Shown: positions 1 to 11,704 of the stretch, piece after piece
Layout: each line of letters opens with the position of its first letter
Position numbering within the stretch: the first letter of the stretch is position 1
Notes under the pieces: model-generated
The model's input: only the letters and a program-made list of their open reading frames with translations
Databases searched by the model: none
Told to the model about the DNA's origin: nothing
Origin: Mugil cephalus
Taxonomy: Eukaryota > Chordata > Actinopteri > Mugiliformes > Mugilidae
Assembly: GCF_022458985.1 (NCBI RefSeq)
Contig: NC_061790.1
Location: 17,898,397-17,962,396, forward strand
Length of the DNA stretch: 64,000 nucleotides
Direction of reading: 5' to 3'
Position numbers and translations under genes: made by a program

Positions 1-1
1 T

Positions 2-457
2 GTAATGGAGTATTATTACGATTTATGTAGAATAGAGTGTTTTTTCTTGAGTGGTGTTGTATCCATTTTAGCATTTTATGTCCCAACAATAATATTGTTT
101 TGTGTCTACTCTAAAATTCTACTTGTTGCACTGAAACAAGTATCCAGCCTCCAGAATGAAACCTCTCAGTCTGGGCCGGTTGCCAGTAAGAAGGAGAGAA
201 AGGCAACCAAAACAATGGCTATAGTCATGGGATTATATTTGATATGCTGGCTGCCTATTTTTATCTCTTACCCCTTTCATACTTTGAGTAACAGTGTTGC
301 TGCATTAGTTGAACCCTTTAACTGCTTTGCTCTTTCAAATTCAATGTTCAATCCATTTATATATGCTTTCTTCTACCGCTGGTTTAGATCAGCTTTCAGG
401 ATGATGATTTCCGGAAAAATATTTCAAGGTGATTTTACTAACACAAATCTCCACTGA
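2..457 (+). CDS. taar: Trace amine-associated receptor, C-terminal part (5' truncated by window edge)
   Basis: The open frame runs in from the left edge and ends at TGA 455-457. It encodes the second half of a class A GPCR: TM5 (around FYVPTIILFCVY), a basic third intracellular loop ending in KKERKATKT, TM6 (IVMGLYLICWLPIF) and TM7 with NSMFNPFIYAFFYRWF. The motif NSxxNPxxYxxxxxWF is the known TAAR fingerprint, and the ending GDFTNTNLH resembles the tails of the two other TAARs in this window. TAARs are Gs-coupled amine receptors of the olfactory epithelium, usually intronless, which fits. The ATG at position 5 lies just before TM5 and is not the true start; the real start is to the left. No lesion is visible in this part. 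The aminergic Asp of TM3 lies outside the window, so ligand class cannot be judged. Confidence 0.93.
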   Translation, partial: VMEYYYDLCRIECFFLSGVVSILAFYVPTIILFCVYSKILLVALKQVSSLQNETSQSGPVASKKERKATKTMAIVMGLYLICWLPIFISYPFHTLSNSVAALVEPFNCFALSNSMFNPFIYAFFYRWFRSAFRMMISGKIFQGDFTNTNLH

Positions 458-3120
458 CTCTCAATGTGCACAATGATTACCATAAATATTGATAAAGAAG
501 TTCTTTTCTGTCTTTTGTATAGTACTTGCTTCACAAATTGACTGTTATTTATGTCATGGCCCATCTGTGTGCACTGAACCAGTTATAGTTCCATGTTCAC
601 AATATGACAATATCACAAAACAACATTATGTTCTCTACTAGACTGAAGTATCGTTTGTATTCATTTAGATTTATGTTTTTGATCATTGGGTTGCTGAAAG
701 ATGAAAGTTGTTGATATGGTTATGTTTCAAATCTCAATCTCACAGACCCACAAATACAAATCCCCCTACAGTGCACAGAAACTCTAATGCACACCAATTA
801 GCCATAACTTTCTGACTGGTGTAGGAGAACATCTTATTTCTCCCCTGACCCACCAGGAGGGGTCACATCGCCAGACAGTCCATAACGGACAGCACTGTTT
901 TTGTTTCCTTTGCAGACTTTTGAGACCATAAAACAAAGCCACGAAACAAGCTTTTAAGCACATTCCCGTGCCAACGAACAAGGATTAAAGACTTTTCTCC
1001 CATTTATGTGCAATCCACATTCAGGCACCAAAGATAAGAATGACCAGGCTAACAGACTAACTGTGGCAGATAAAGATCATAAACAAATCAAGAACTGCAA
1101 GATCTCTCTCTGATTAGAACTACAAACTATGAAATGTACACTTGTAACCAAAATTACAATGTTTAATCTATACTCAGCTCGTGATATGTGTCAAAAACCA
1201 GTGTTGTTAGTTTTTCTAGCTCAAAATTTGAAGAAGTTAGATTTGAGTATTTTAATCATAAGTTTCCACCATGGAGCCATACTGCCATCCAAAACTAGTT
1301 AAGGAAATGTCTTTGGAATGTAATTTTAACAAGTAATACTGTTATAGCGTTTTAATACACCTATATTCTACAAAGCAAGACTGGTTAACATAACCCGAAT
1401 ATAATCTACCTTTCCTTCTTCTTGATATTAGTTAGCGTTGCTTACTATCATTATTTAATTTTATGAATTAGGATATTGAGGAAAGTCGTAGAAATGAATG
1501 AATGTTTCTGATAATGTGTTTCCAAGTAAACATGATTTTTCATTGATTGAGTGTTCCATTTCATGTCTCTCTCGCATCTATGTTTCATTAAGCCTCCTCT
1601 AGTGGCAGTTGCCAGGCCCAACTGCACCACATGGCTGCTGCTGCAGAAACGAATTTAAATTGCGGAATTTGGTATTCGCTGGGGCTGCCTGCTTGGCATG
1701 TACACCTTGTGTCTGGCCTTTACACTCCTCAGCCCTAAGAGTAAATCATATTTGTTAATGTAATGTACCTACCTTTGTTAGTGTATCTAATTTGTATTTT
1801 GTGTAGTCGATGGTGTCACACATTAAAACACAGCAGAATTGAATGCTCTGCAAAAAAATCTGAAATCTGTTCTTGAACTGAATGCATATTGTAACACCTC
1901 ACGCAGAAGAAGCTAGGGAGGCTTTTTCTGTAAGGTAACTGAGGCTTGAACAGGAGCTAGCATATAATAGTACTTCACAGCACAGAGTAAGATTACACAA
2001 CTTTAAACAGTGAAATTCACCAGCAAATTGATGAAAACTGGGGTTTATAGGTTACTTCTTTCTATTATCGCAGGTGAAGTTGTAAACTGAGAGGATTTTC
2101 TCCGTTCCTCTGATAACATAAGGAGATGCTTTTTCAGACGAGTGCATGTCATGGTAGAATGACCTTCATCTTGAGTAAAGTATTTCCACACACACTTGAT
2201 AAATAAATAAATAAGTCCAAATCCAAAAAAATGGCAATGGCATTATGTAAAGCAGTAGAAAGTTGAGTAATTGCCAGTTCTGTTGACATTTTTTTCCGAT
2301 ATTCATATCAGTGACAGTATAATGCTATTTTCCTCCAAATGTTTCTTTTACTTGAGTAAAGTAGTTTTTCCAAGTTTTCCAGGTAGAATATAGGATGACA
2401 AGTGGAGAGACCAGTGTCATCTGATTTAAAAAGCAGTATAACTTTTAAAGCGAGTTTAAAGTCACTTGGAAGAACTCCTGTCCTGAGAGATAACGTTAAA
2501 ATGTGGCTGAAGAATGGAAGAAACTATTTTCTTTACTTGACTAGATCGTATTTCATCATGTCCTGCAGAGGAATCTTTCAATTCAAGAACCATGAGTACC
2601 TCCTTTGGAGCAGGCAGGTTGAACATGGTAATATTGGGATATTGGATTTGTTTTAGCTAATGAAGGAACGATATTGCCAAAGAAATCATTAAAACTATTT
2701 ACACTATCTAAGGGATTAGAGAATTTCTACTCTCCATCAGATAAAACAGATAGATGTGGAGGCCTTTTTTCTTGTTAAACAATTCTTTGCTAAGTTTCCA
2801 AGTTGCTTTGAGGTCATCATGTGATTGGTCAAATTGACCTGAGAAGTAGTTTTTTTTTTTTTTTTTAGCTATGTGCATAGAATTTCTGAAATTATTTTTG
2901 TATTTTTGTAGAATTCAATGTTAAATGGGGTTGGGTTAACAATATAGTTTATTTTTTACGATGGAAGACTTTTTTTTAGAGCCAGAGTAATCGAGGGTTT
3001 GCATATTTTAGAATTGAATTTCTGTTGATTTGAGTAGAAAGCATTTATCAAAATGAAGGTACTATAAGCCAGTTGTGCAATGTCTTGATTCAACACTTCT
3101 TTCCTATTGAAGCTTTAAAC
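458..3120. other. Intergenic DNA without recognised gene
   Basis: AT-rich sequence following the TAAR. I see a short T run near 2850-2867 but no ORF with protein-like composition, no splice-flanked exon and no repeat that I can name. Short open frames at 784-981 (minus) and 2402-2656 (plus) look like chance. Confidence 0.5.
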
Positions 3121-3139
3121 ATCTCATGTAATCTTATCT

Positions 3140-3325
3140 AATCTCATCTTCTAGTACTGCTTTATCCTCACTAGGATTGCGGGGGTTGCTGGAGCCTATC
3201 CCAGCTAGCATTGGGTGAGGGGACAGGTACACCCTGGACAGATCGCCAGTCTATTGCACTCACACTCACACCTAGGGTCCATTTAGGGTCACCAGTTAGC
3301 CTAATGAGCATGCAAACTCCATTGG
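3140..3325 (+). repeat. Common dispersed teleost repeat fragment
   Basis: The stretch reads: tactgctttatcctcacta, then gggttgctggagcctatccc, tacaccctggacagatcgcc, and a track of cactcacactcacacc followed by tttagggtcaccagttagcc. I recognise this string of phrases from very many fish genomic sequences; it is a dispersed repeat, usually short and degraded. I cannot name the family with certainty. Confidence 0.6.
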
Positions 3326-4985
3326 TATATGAGTAGAGGAATGTGAGAATAATTGGAAGCGGTACTGAGAGCAACATTGGAGTGCTAAGAACAAAACTTG
3401 TGTATGTGTTTGCCACTGGGTTTTCTCCCACTCTAGAAGCAGGCACGCCACATGACTATTTATCTAAGAAACTAGAGATACAGTGATGTGTCAAACGATT
3501 GAGTCGTTCTGCAGCAGGTACAGCTCATTTCACATCACTGCTGAATGTAACAGTGTTGCTGATATGTATGATCCAAATCTCCGTCCCACTGGGACTTATG
3601 TTTGCTGATATTATAAGGTGTCATGCAAAGTGCTGGAAACAGTTCTACTGTGTAGACCAGAGAGATACATCCTACTGAAACGAAATGAAAGCATGACACT
3701 GATTTATGTATTTTTGCACTAAAGGACATTTTAGATAAATACAACAGGCAAAACTCTACAATGCTCATGGCTTCATTGATGCTTCCAAAGCATTCAATTG
3801 TAATCATTTTTAAAATTGTCTAAAAGTGGGGTCCCTGGTTTCTTAATTAGAATATTGGTTTATTGGTACTTGTATTAGACAATGAGAGTGAGATGGATTA
3901 TTTTGAGTAAGATGGCGCAACTGCAGAGTGAAGCTTGCACACTAAGACATGCAGTGAAACTTCAGGCAGATCTCGGTGAGGATTTACGCATGGTGATTGA
4001 GACCATAGACAGGAAAGTTCTGTGAGCTGAATAGCGATGGAGGGCTGTTGGTGCTGAGCGACACTGTACCACCCTGTGGCAGCTCTGTGCCCAATGGCCC
4101 AGATGGAGAGGATGGAACAATGTCGGCAAAAGAGGCATGCGCCACCGGCCCTGTTGCAGCAGGTGACTGCACCAGTGTATATACACCATATGATTCACTA
4201 GAGAATGAGGATGAATATGTCTTGCTTTTATAAATGCATTCATTTCTGAGAATCAGTCCACAAGTGTTTATGTAGTGGGTGATGAACGCTCATCTCATCT
4301 CATCTCTCTCATCTCTCACCTCCAGTAACAAAATTGATTGGTCTATCATGGAGTTACTGATGTCCTCTTGAGTAACGTTTCTTTACCCTCAGACGCTGTC
4401 TTGTGTCCCAGTCAACTCAGGTTTTTTGTCCAATGACCCAGCAATCAACCTGGGACTACATTGGCTCGGCTTCAACGTGAACAGGAATGCTGTGCTGACC
4501 AGCTAGTTATACAATGGCATTGGTGTACTGCGGTGTCACATTATAATTCTGTCACTGGACGGCCTGACAGACTTTATCATTGCAGAAACTCCAGGGCTGC
4601 GAGCAGCTCAAAAGCAGAGCAAAGTTTTGGTCTACTCGCATAAGAGATCAATCTCTGAAGGGGATGTGAATTAGCCCTATGTCATGTTCATTTAATCGCA
4701 CCGGGGAATCTTGATGTGAAGTGTGCATGCATGACTGTGTTTATAAACAGCTTGTATAGCGTTATGGCACACTTTTTTATCGATCATGGCAGTGCACTGG
4801 CAAGACCGTGAGATCAGAGAGCTGCTCTGCATCTGTGGAGAAGAGTAGATTTGGTGCATTTAATGTGTAATGATGACATTGTCAAGGTGATGATGTATGA
4901 GAGGGAGGAATAAATAGGCACAGAGGTCTCACAGTGGGAGACTGGTCTGACCAGGTCTGTGAAATCCTGTGCCATCCCGGTATTA
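3326..4985. other. Unassigned DNA, possibly the upstream part of the LINE at 5 kb
   Basis: There is no convincing gene. Small open frames occur on both strands around 3960-4240 and 4461-4643, but they overlap each other and lack recognisable motifs. A catctcatct-type simple repeat sits at about 4270-4315. Because a decayed LINE reverse transcriptase follows on the plus strand, part of this stretch may be its 5' portion; I could not prove this. Confidence 0.35.
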
Positions 4986-5640
4986 TGAGTATTACAGTGC
5001 TTTTAGGGCTTGGATTCAGGAAGCCCAAGAGAAGGGCCAGATCTTGATCTCAAAAAATTCACTGCTGCTAAATAGAAATATGCAGTTTGATATATTAACA
5101 AACTTGAGCAGGAAATGAGAGCAAATTTCATGGCTGTAAAGCTCCTTGACATTGACATTACTGGTTTTTGGAAAAAGGTGAAAGTTGGGTGAAACAGGGA
5201 CAACACCTAATTACCTTGCACCATTGAAGGGGTCTCTGATGGTGACAATATAGCTGAACTATGGAGGCAACACTATTCCAATCTTTTTAATTGTCTCAAG
5301 AGTGATCACTAGTGTCTCAGACAAATTTTCAGCAGAACATCTTAAATATGCCAGCCTAAAAGCATCAATTTTTTTTTTTTTTTACTGTTTTACTGGTTTT
5401 ATGTCATCAGATTCAATGTTGTCTGCCACTCTGGTGCCTGTCATTGTCTTTAATGGTCATTAAAGACAAAGCAGGTGAGGTGGGCAGCTTTTGTATTCAG
5501 CTCTGACAACCAGTTTGGCTTTAAGGCTAAACATGGCAATGATATGTGTATCTATGCTTTAAGGAAATTGTTAAATGATACAGAAGACTTGCATTTTAAT
5601 TGGTTTTATAGATGCATCCAATGCATGTAAAAGCAGAAAG
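4986..5640 (+). mobile_element. Decayed non-LTR retrotransposon (LINE) reverse transcriptase fragment
   Basis: Read in shifting plus-strand frames, the sequence gives pieces of a LINE RT in the expected order: an FWKKVK-like segment (about 5160), DGDNIAELWRQHYSNLFNCL (5239-5299), FTGFM..DSMLSATLVPVI (about 5390-5450), KDKAGEVG (about 5465), and DNQFGFKAKHGNDMCIYAL (about 5505-5563), then a frame change at the FIDAS motif. These match the family pattern around RT motifs 1-3 of fish and invertebrate LINEs (Rex1-like by memory). Stops, indels and a T run at 5370-5385 show that it is dead. The catalytic YADD box is not present. Confidence 0.7.
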
Positions 5641-5889
5641 TTGCAATTTAATTTCATCCCTCAAGGGCAGATTGGGGTTTGTTTTTAAACATCACAGTCT
5701 GATTTTTCAGTCATTTAGTTTTTTGCCATGCATTTTGTGTTCTGAATGAGCTGCGAGTGTCCTGATATCGGGGGCGAGCTGGGGATGAAATTCACCCCAG
5801 GAGCTCGGGTTGGAGTGGCCTTATAACTGATCGCACAATGGGTGCGAGTGGAAACATAATTAGACCACAAATGCTTTATTTGCAGTATA
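5641..5889. other. Short unassigned spacer
   Basis: Nothing recognised; it lies between the LINE remnant and the target duplication of the foldback element. Confidence 0.4.
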
Positions 5890-5897
5890 AAACAGTC

Positions 5898-6823
5898 GGT
5901 AACACTTTCTATGAAGGTTGTATTTATAATGCCCTATGAATGCACTCATAATGTTTTATAAGGTGTCTATAAAGCATTATAATGGTCATTATTACATCTA
6001 TACATATTCACAAGTCGTCATAACCAACTTCATGATGCATTATGACAACTGGTTATGAATGAATATAATTTTAATCTGAATAGTGCATTATAAATATGTC
6101 AATATCTGCCTAGTCACTTGTTCATTTTATGATGCATCATAACTACTTTGCTTTGCTAAATGTGCAGTGATGCATAATGAGTTTTGACTTCTACTATAGT
6201 GCTTTATATCTGTAGTTATAAGTATATGTAATAAAGTTATAATAATGTATATATCTCCCTACAGCACACAGTTATAAACAGCTATGCAATATCATAAGTG
6301 CTATTTGTCAGCGCTAAGTAAAGTGACAAGAATATGACACTATTATTAACAGATATAAGTTACTATGAGTAATTAAAAGGTGCAATGAACTAAGTCCTGA
6401 GTCTGGAAACTTTACCCCATATGCACAATGTTAATATCATAGGTGTTATTTTTCAGCTTTAGGTAAGTTAGTGCAAATGAGGTGTTGTGGATATAAGACT
6501 ATTATAAACAAATATGAGGCACAATGAAATGAGAGCCTGGACAGTAAAGACAAAAGGAATGCATTTAGTTGACTTTATTTTCATTTAAACCAACACACAT
6601 AATCAGAATGATTATCAATGTTCTGAGCACATTACACAAACACATGAAACACGTGAAACAGGTCACAAAAGTGGCACGGCGTGGTCCTAGAGATGTGTCT
6701 CTTAAAAGTGCCTTTGGGTTGGTGAGGTGATACAATATATAATAATATAAATAAAAACGATATTAAAATAATATCTGACGGCATTCAATAAAGGCGGATA
6801 TTTTTAGCGATCCTGTATAAGAG
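5898..6823 (+). repeat. Left inverted arm of foldback element
   Basis: About 926 bp, pairing in reverse with 7750-8582 (outer part) and 7128-7220 (inner part). It is rich in ATTATAA and ATGCATTATGA motifs in its outer half. Confidence 0.85.
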
Positions 6824-7127
6824 ACCGATATAACAAATAACCATTAATTTTTTTTCGAATCTCAAAGTGCCGAATCCTGCAGCAAAATTAACGTTACATT
6901 GAAAACCGAAATAAGACCATTATAAATCTAGTCTAAATGAAATAAAATCAAACCTCTTCACTGCACAGTGTCACATTGACAGTCGTCCTCATAGTACGAA
7001 ATAACTTCCAATTGAAATACATCAGTTTGAAATTCGTTTCGAGCGGCATGAAAATTTGAGAAAAATCGGCAGACACCAAACAATAGATTAATTTTCGTGA
7101 CAGTTTCACATCCACCGTGACACCGCT

Positions 7128-8582
7128 TCTTTATACAGGATCGCTAGAAATGTCCGCATTTATTGAATGCCGTCAGATGTTATTTTAATATCGTTTATAT
7201 TTATATTATTATTATTGTAGAAATGTCATTCTTTAGTCCACGACCCCTGACCTCTGACCCCACCCACCTCCCTCCTCAGCTCCTCCCACTGTCGTAAAGC
7301 ATTGACTGCGGGTTTTCTGCTCTTTCTCCGCTGAGTCCTCTCCAGGACAGGTAGGTTGTCTCTCGGTCCTGCTAGTGTTTTGTTAGCTAATACTTTACTT
7401 TGCCTTACTTTGAAGCACATCGTTTACATATTAAAGCAATGATTTCGAATGGTTTCAATCATTAAACGCAAGAATATGAAAACGATCTAATTTGTGAATT
7501 AAAACTAGCCGTGTCTGGTAACTTTCGTGTAGCTAGCTTAAGCCACCTACGGGTAATATGCGCTGCCTGCACGATATGCGGAAACATAATGGCTTATTAG
7601 GCTGCTTTAAACAAAAAAACGTGATCTGCTTATGTGTTTTCAATCAAACCCTTCTGCATAAAAACAAACCCAGCTAGAGCACTAAAGATTTGCCTCTGTT
7701 CTTCTTGTAGCTGCTGTCAAACCATCCCCTGACCTCTGACCCTGAATCACCTCACCAACCCAAAGGCCCTTTTAAGAGACACATCTCTAGGAGCACGCCG
7801 TGCCACTTTTGTGGCCTGTTTCACGTGTTTCATGTGTTTGTGTAATGTGCTCAGAACATTGATAATCATTCTGATTATGTGTGTTGGTTTAAATGAAAAT
7901 AAAGTCAACTAAATGCATTCCTTTTGTCTTTACTGTCCAGGCTCTCATTTCATTGTGCCTCATATTTGTTTATAATAGTCTTATATCCACAACACCTCAT
8001 TTGCACTAATTTACCTAAAGCTGACAAATAACACCTTTGATATTAACATTGTGCATATGGGGTAAAGATGCCAGACTCAGGATTTAGTTCATTGCACCTT
8101 TTAATTACTCATAGTAACTTATATCTGTTAATAATAGTGTCACATTCTTGTCACTTTACTTAGCGCTGACAAATAGCACTTATGATATTGCATAGCTGTT
8201 TATAACAGTGTGCTGTAGGGAGATATATACATTATTATAACTTTATTACATATACTTATAACTACAGATATAAAGCACTATAGGCGAAGTCAAAACTCAT
8301 TATGCATCACTATGCACATTTAGCAAAGTAAAGTAGTTATGATGCATCATAAAACTAACAAGTGACTAGGTAGATATTGACATATTTATAATGCACTATT
8401 CAGATTAAAATTATAATCATTCATAACCAGTTGTCATAATGCATCATGAAGTTGGTTATGACGACTTGTGAATATGTATAGATGGTAATAATGACCATTA
8501 TAATGCTTTATAGACACCTTATAAAATATTATGAGTGCATTCATAGGGCATTATAAATACAACCTTCATAGAAAGTGTTACC
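7128..8582 (-). repeat. Right inverted arm of foldback element, interrupted
   Basis: The inner segment 7128-7220 and outer segment 7750-8582 together match the whole left arm. The 529 bp between them (7221-7749) has no counterpart in the left arm. Confidence 0.82.
7221..7749 (+). other. Extra segment in the right arm, flanked by 17-bp direct repeats; exon-like pieces
   Basis: This block is absent from the left arm. Near its two ends stands the same 17-mer, cccctgacctctgaccc (7244-7260 and 7726-7742). Inside, a C+T-rich block of about 100 bp ends in CCAGGACAG followed by gtaggt (a good splice donor, about 7351), and a tract ending ttcttcttgtag (about 7711) would serve as an acceptor. The arm after it contains AATAAA near 7898. 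This could be a short spliced non-coding transcription unit, but that is inference only. Confidence 0.4.
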
Positions 8583-8590
8583 AAACAGTC

Positions 8591-8961
8591 TAATGAAAAA
8601 CACATTATGTGCACAATCTAGGAATTTGCGTGTGGGTTTTGCACATTTTTATACACACACACCTTTAGTAGATCTGGCGCTGTGTGTGTGTTTAATGATA
8701 TACAATAAAAGAACAAGCAGCTTATCAAAATCAAAGCAAATATTTATTAACAGAAACCTACCTCCAAAGTTGTACAGACCTATAATGTCTCACAAGTCCA
8801 CCAAGAAAAGGAAACTGTCCTACCTCACATCATCAACAAGCGCTTGAGTAGAACACTGGTCGCTGCATCTGTCTCTTCTTCCTCCTCACTCCTATAACTG
8901 GCTTTATCCTGTCCCTCTGCATCAGCTCGATGACCAACACTGGCCTTGTCAGCAAATTTTG
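8591..8961. other. Unassigned spacer
   Basis: Sequence between the foldback element and the LINE tail, with short CA/TG runs around 8650-8690. No coding signal. Confidence 0.35.
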
Positions 8962-9888
8962 ACCTCATAGTACCATACTGTCCCAACAGATCACTACGAT
9001 CTCTAAGTGCAGGTCTACTTGTGGTTCCTAGAGTTTCTAAAAGTAGAATGGGATGTAGAGCCTTCATCTATCAGGCTCCTCTCCTATGGAACCAGCTCCC
9101 AGTTTGGGTTCGGGAGGCGGACACAGTCTCTACGTTTAAGGTCAGGCTTAAGACTTTCCTTTTTGAGAAAGCTTATAGCTAGGGCTGGACTTAACCATCC
9201 CTTAGTTATGCTGCTATAGGCCGAGGCTGCAGGGGGACGATGCACTGAGGACATGTCCTCTCCTCTTTCTTCTCTGGCTCCTGTCCTCTAATATCTTATC
9301 ATTTTATTTTCTATCTCTTATAATTTACTAACCACTGTGTCTTACTCTCTCCCCTCCGCTCCCGTCCCCCTCAATCATCTTGTGAGGGTCTCTGGTCTGG
9401 AGTGCTGAATATCTGACCTGTGGAGTTCTAAGCTACATCTGCTGCCGTGGCCTCATCAACCAGCCCAGTCTTCATGGTCTGGAGTGCTGTGTATCAGACC
9501 TGTGGAGCTCCATAAACTGCATCTGCCCCAGTCATCATGGCCTCCTCCAGTTATTCACTCCTACCTAGATGAACAATTCACCAACCTGCCCATGATTCCT
9601 GTTATACTCACAAACTGTCACAGATCATCAGCTATGTGTTATATTACTAGACCCTACATGTTTCCTTCCGCTTGATGTATGTATCTATGACAGAAGTTAG
9701 TTTATCTTATTTCTTCTGCTCTTCTTTTCTCTCTATCTTCTCTGTTTCTACCCGGCTGGCCTTCGGCAGATGGGTCCCTCTATATGAGCTGGGTTCTGCT
9801 CAAGGTTTCTTCCTGTTAAAAGGGAGTTTTTCCTTGCCACCGTCGCCCTCAGGCTTGCTCTGGAGGTTCTGGAGGTTGTTGGTTTTAC
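8962..9888 (+). mobile_element. L2-type LINE, 5'-truncated 3' end (plus copy)
   Basis: It begins inside the C-terminal part of ORF2 (DLIVPYCPNRSLRSLSAGLL, then APLLWNQLPVWVREADTVST and FKVRLKTFLFEKAYS, stop near 9182). It continues through a 3' UTR containing ctgggttctgctcaaggttt and ttttccttgccaccgtcgcc, a phrase that I know from fish L2-like LINEs. It lacks the last about 60 bp of the tail that its inverted partner at 10.1-11.26 kb has. 5' truncation is the normal outcome of LINE insertion. Confidence 0.85.
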
Positions 9889-10076
9889 ACAACCAAATTT
9901 ACTGTGCATTTTAAGATTAGACAACAGTTGCAATGTTAACACAATCATTACAAATGTCATACTCACCTTGACTTTAATATTAATTTATGTTAACAGAATA
10001 GTATAGAATGCATTAATCATATGATCCTTCTTTTATCTCCTGGATCACAGATTAGGGCACAGTTTGTCAGGTTATT
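9889..10076. other. Spacer between inverted LINE copies
   Basis: A 188-bp AT-rich loop between two inverted LINE tails; nothing recognised. Confidence 0.5.
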
Positions 10077-11258
10077 AATTCAATTCAATTCAATTCAGTT
10101 TTATTTATATCGCGCCAATAACAATACAAATCGTCTCAAGACGCTTCACAAAAACCAGCCTGCAACCTCCAGAGCAAGCCTGAGGGCGACGGTGGCAAGG
10201 AAAAACTCCCTTTTAACAGGAAGAAACCTTGAGCAGAACCCAGCTCATATGGAGGGACCCATCTGCTGAAGGCCAGCCGGTTAGAAACTAGAGAAGATAG
10301 AGAGAAAAGAAGAGCAGGAGAAACAAGATAAACAAACTTCTGTCATAGATACATACATCAAGCGGAAGGAAACATGTAGGGTCTAGTAATATAACACATA
10401 GCTGATGATCTGTGACAGTTTGTGAGTATAACAGGAATTATGGGCAGGTTGGTGAATTGTTCATCTAGGTAGGAGTGGGCAACTGGAGGAGGCCATGAAG
10501 ACTGGGGCAGATGCAGTTTATGGAGCTCCACAGGTCTGATACACAGCACTCCAGACCATGAAGACTGGGCTGGTTGATGAGGCCACGGCAGCAGATGTAG
10601 CTTAGAACTCCACAGGTCAGATATTCAGTACTCCAGACCAGAGACCCTCACGAGATGATGGAGGGGAGCGGAGGGGAGAGAGTAAGACACAGTGGTTAGT
10701 AAATTATAAGAGATAGAAAATAAAATGATAAGATATTAGAGGACAGGAGCCAGAGAAGAAAGAGGAGAGGACATGTCCTCAGTGCATCGTCCCCCTGCAG
10801 CCTAGGCCTATAGCAGCATAACTAAGGGATGGTTAAGTCCAGCCCTAGCTATAAGCTTTTTCAAAAAGGAAAGTCTTAAGCCTGACCTTAAACGTAGAGA
10901 CTGTGTCTACCTCCCGAACCCAAACTGGGAGCTGGTTCCATAGGAGAGGAACCTGATAACTGAAGGCTCTACCTCCCATTCTACTTTTAGAAACTCTAGG
11001 AACCACAAGTAGACCTGCACTTAGAGATCGTAGTGATCTGTTGGGACAGTATGGTACTATGAGGTCTTTCAAATATGATGGAGCTAGGCCTTTCAGAGCC
11101 TTGTATGTAAGGAGGAGGATTTTTAATTCAATTCTAGATTTTAAAGGGAGCAAATGAAGAGAAGCTAATACTGGAGTAATATGATCTCTCTTGCTAATTC
11201 CTGTCAGTGCTCTTGCTGCAGCGTTTTGAATCAATTGGAGGCTTTTTAAAGAGCTCAC
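10077..11258 (-). mobile_element. L2-type LINE, 5'-truncated 3' end (minus copy) with pentanucleotide tail
   Basis: Minus-strand ORF 10845-11258 encodes the last 137 codons of an L2-like ORF2: LIQNAAARALTGISKRDHIT, PVLASLHLLPLKSRIELKIL, APSYLKDLIVPYCPNRSL and the ending FKVRLKTFLFEKAYS. The 3' UTR follows at 10098-10844 and finishes in a short (TTCAA)n tail at 10077-10097, as read on the plus strand, which is how these LINEs end. It is highly similar to the plus copy 0.2 kb away. No RT catalytic core is present, so it is inactive. Confidence 0.88.
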
Positions 11259-11704
11259 TTAATATAACTTACAGTTTTCTATTAAGGCAACTCAATTATT
11301 ATCAGTTGCTATGACGTAAAGTTTCAAGTTTTCAAACCACAGGAATAAGTTCACAGAACTTAGAAAAAGTAAGTATACAACAACATAATTTTTATGTTAA
11401 CAAAACTCATTGTTTATTAATCTGAGTTGTGTCATTCGTCAAATATGTTGAGTTGGTATAATTAAAACCATCTGACTAAAAACTTTTTTTGAGGCAATTG
11501 ATTGCCTCATTTACAATGAGTACAGCTAAAAGTCAAACATCTGCTATTGAACAGTATTTCTTGCCTGCTCCCCTTTAGCACTATGCAAGGTTGAAATAGA
11601 TACCATTTATAAATTAAAATAAATACAACAAAATATTTAGTCAGGAAAATAACCAGAGTAATCAAAAATAATGATAATAATGATGAAATTACACAATCAC
11701 AGCT
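11259..11704. other. Unassigned AT-rich DNA
   Basis: It contains the near-palindrome gaggcaattgattgcctc (about 11491-11508). No gene was recognised; it may be the 3' UTR or flank of the decayed coding remnant that follows on the minus strand. Confidence 0.35.

Larger units (their letters stand above)
5898..8582. mobile_element. 2.7-kb foldback DNA transposon with 8-bp target-site duplication
   Basis: The element begins GGTAACACTTTCTATGAAGG and ends with the reverse complement of this sequence. It is flanked on both sides by the same 8 bases, aaacagtc (5890-5897 and 8583-8590). The two arms are inverted copies of about 830 bp (5898-6731 and 7750-8582), extended inward by a further matching pair (6732-6823 and 7128-7220). 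No transposase-like ORF is present, so it is non-autonomous. An 8-bp duplication is typical of hAT elements; termini starting GGTAACACTTT are widespread in fish genomes, but I cannot name the family. The intact duplication and similar arms suggest a rather recent insertion. Confidence 0.85.
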
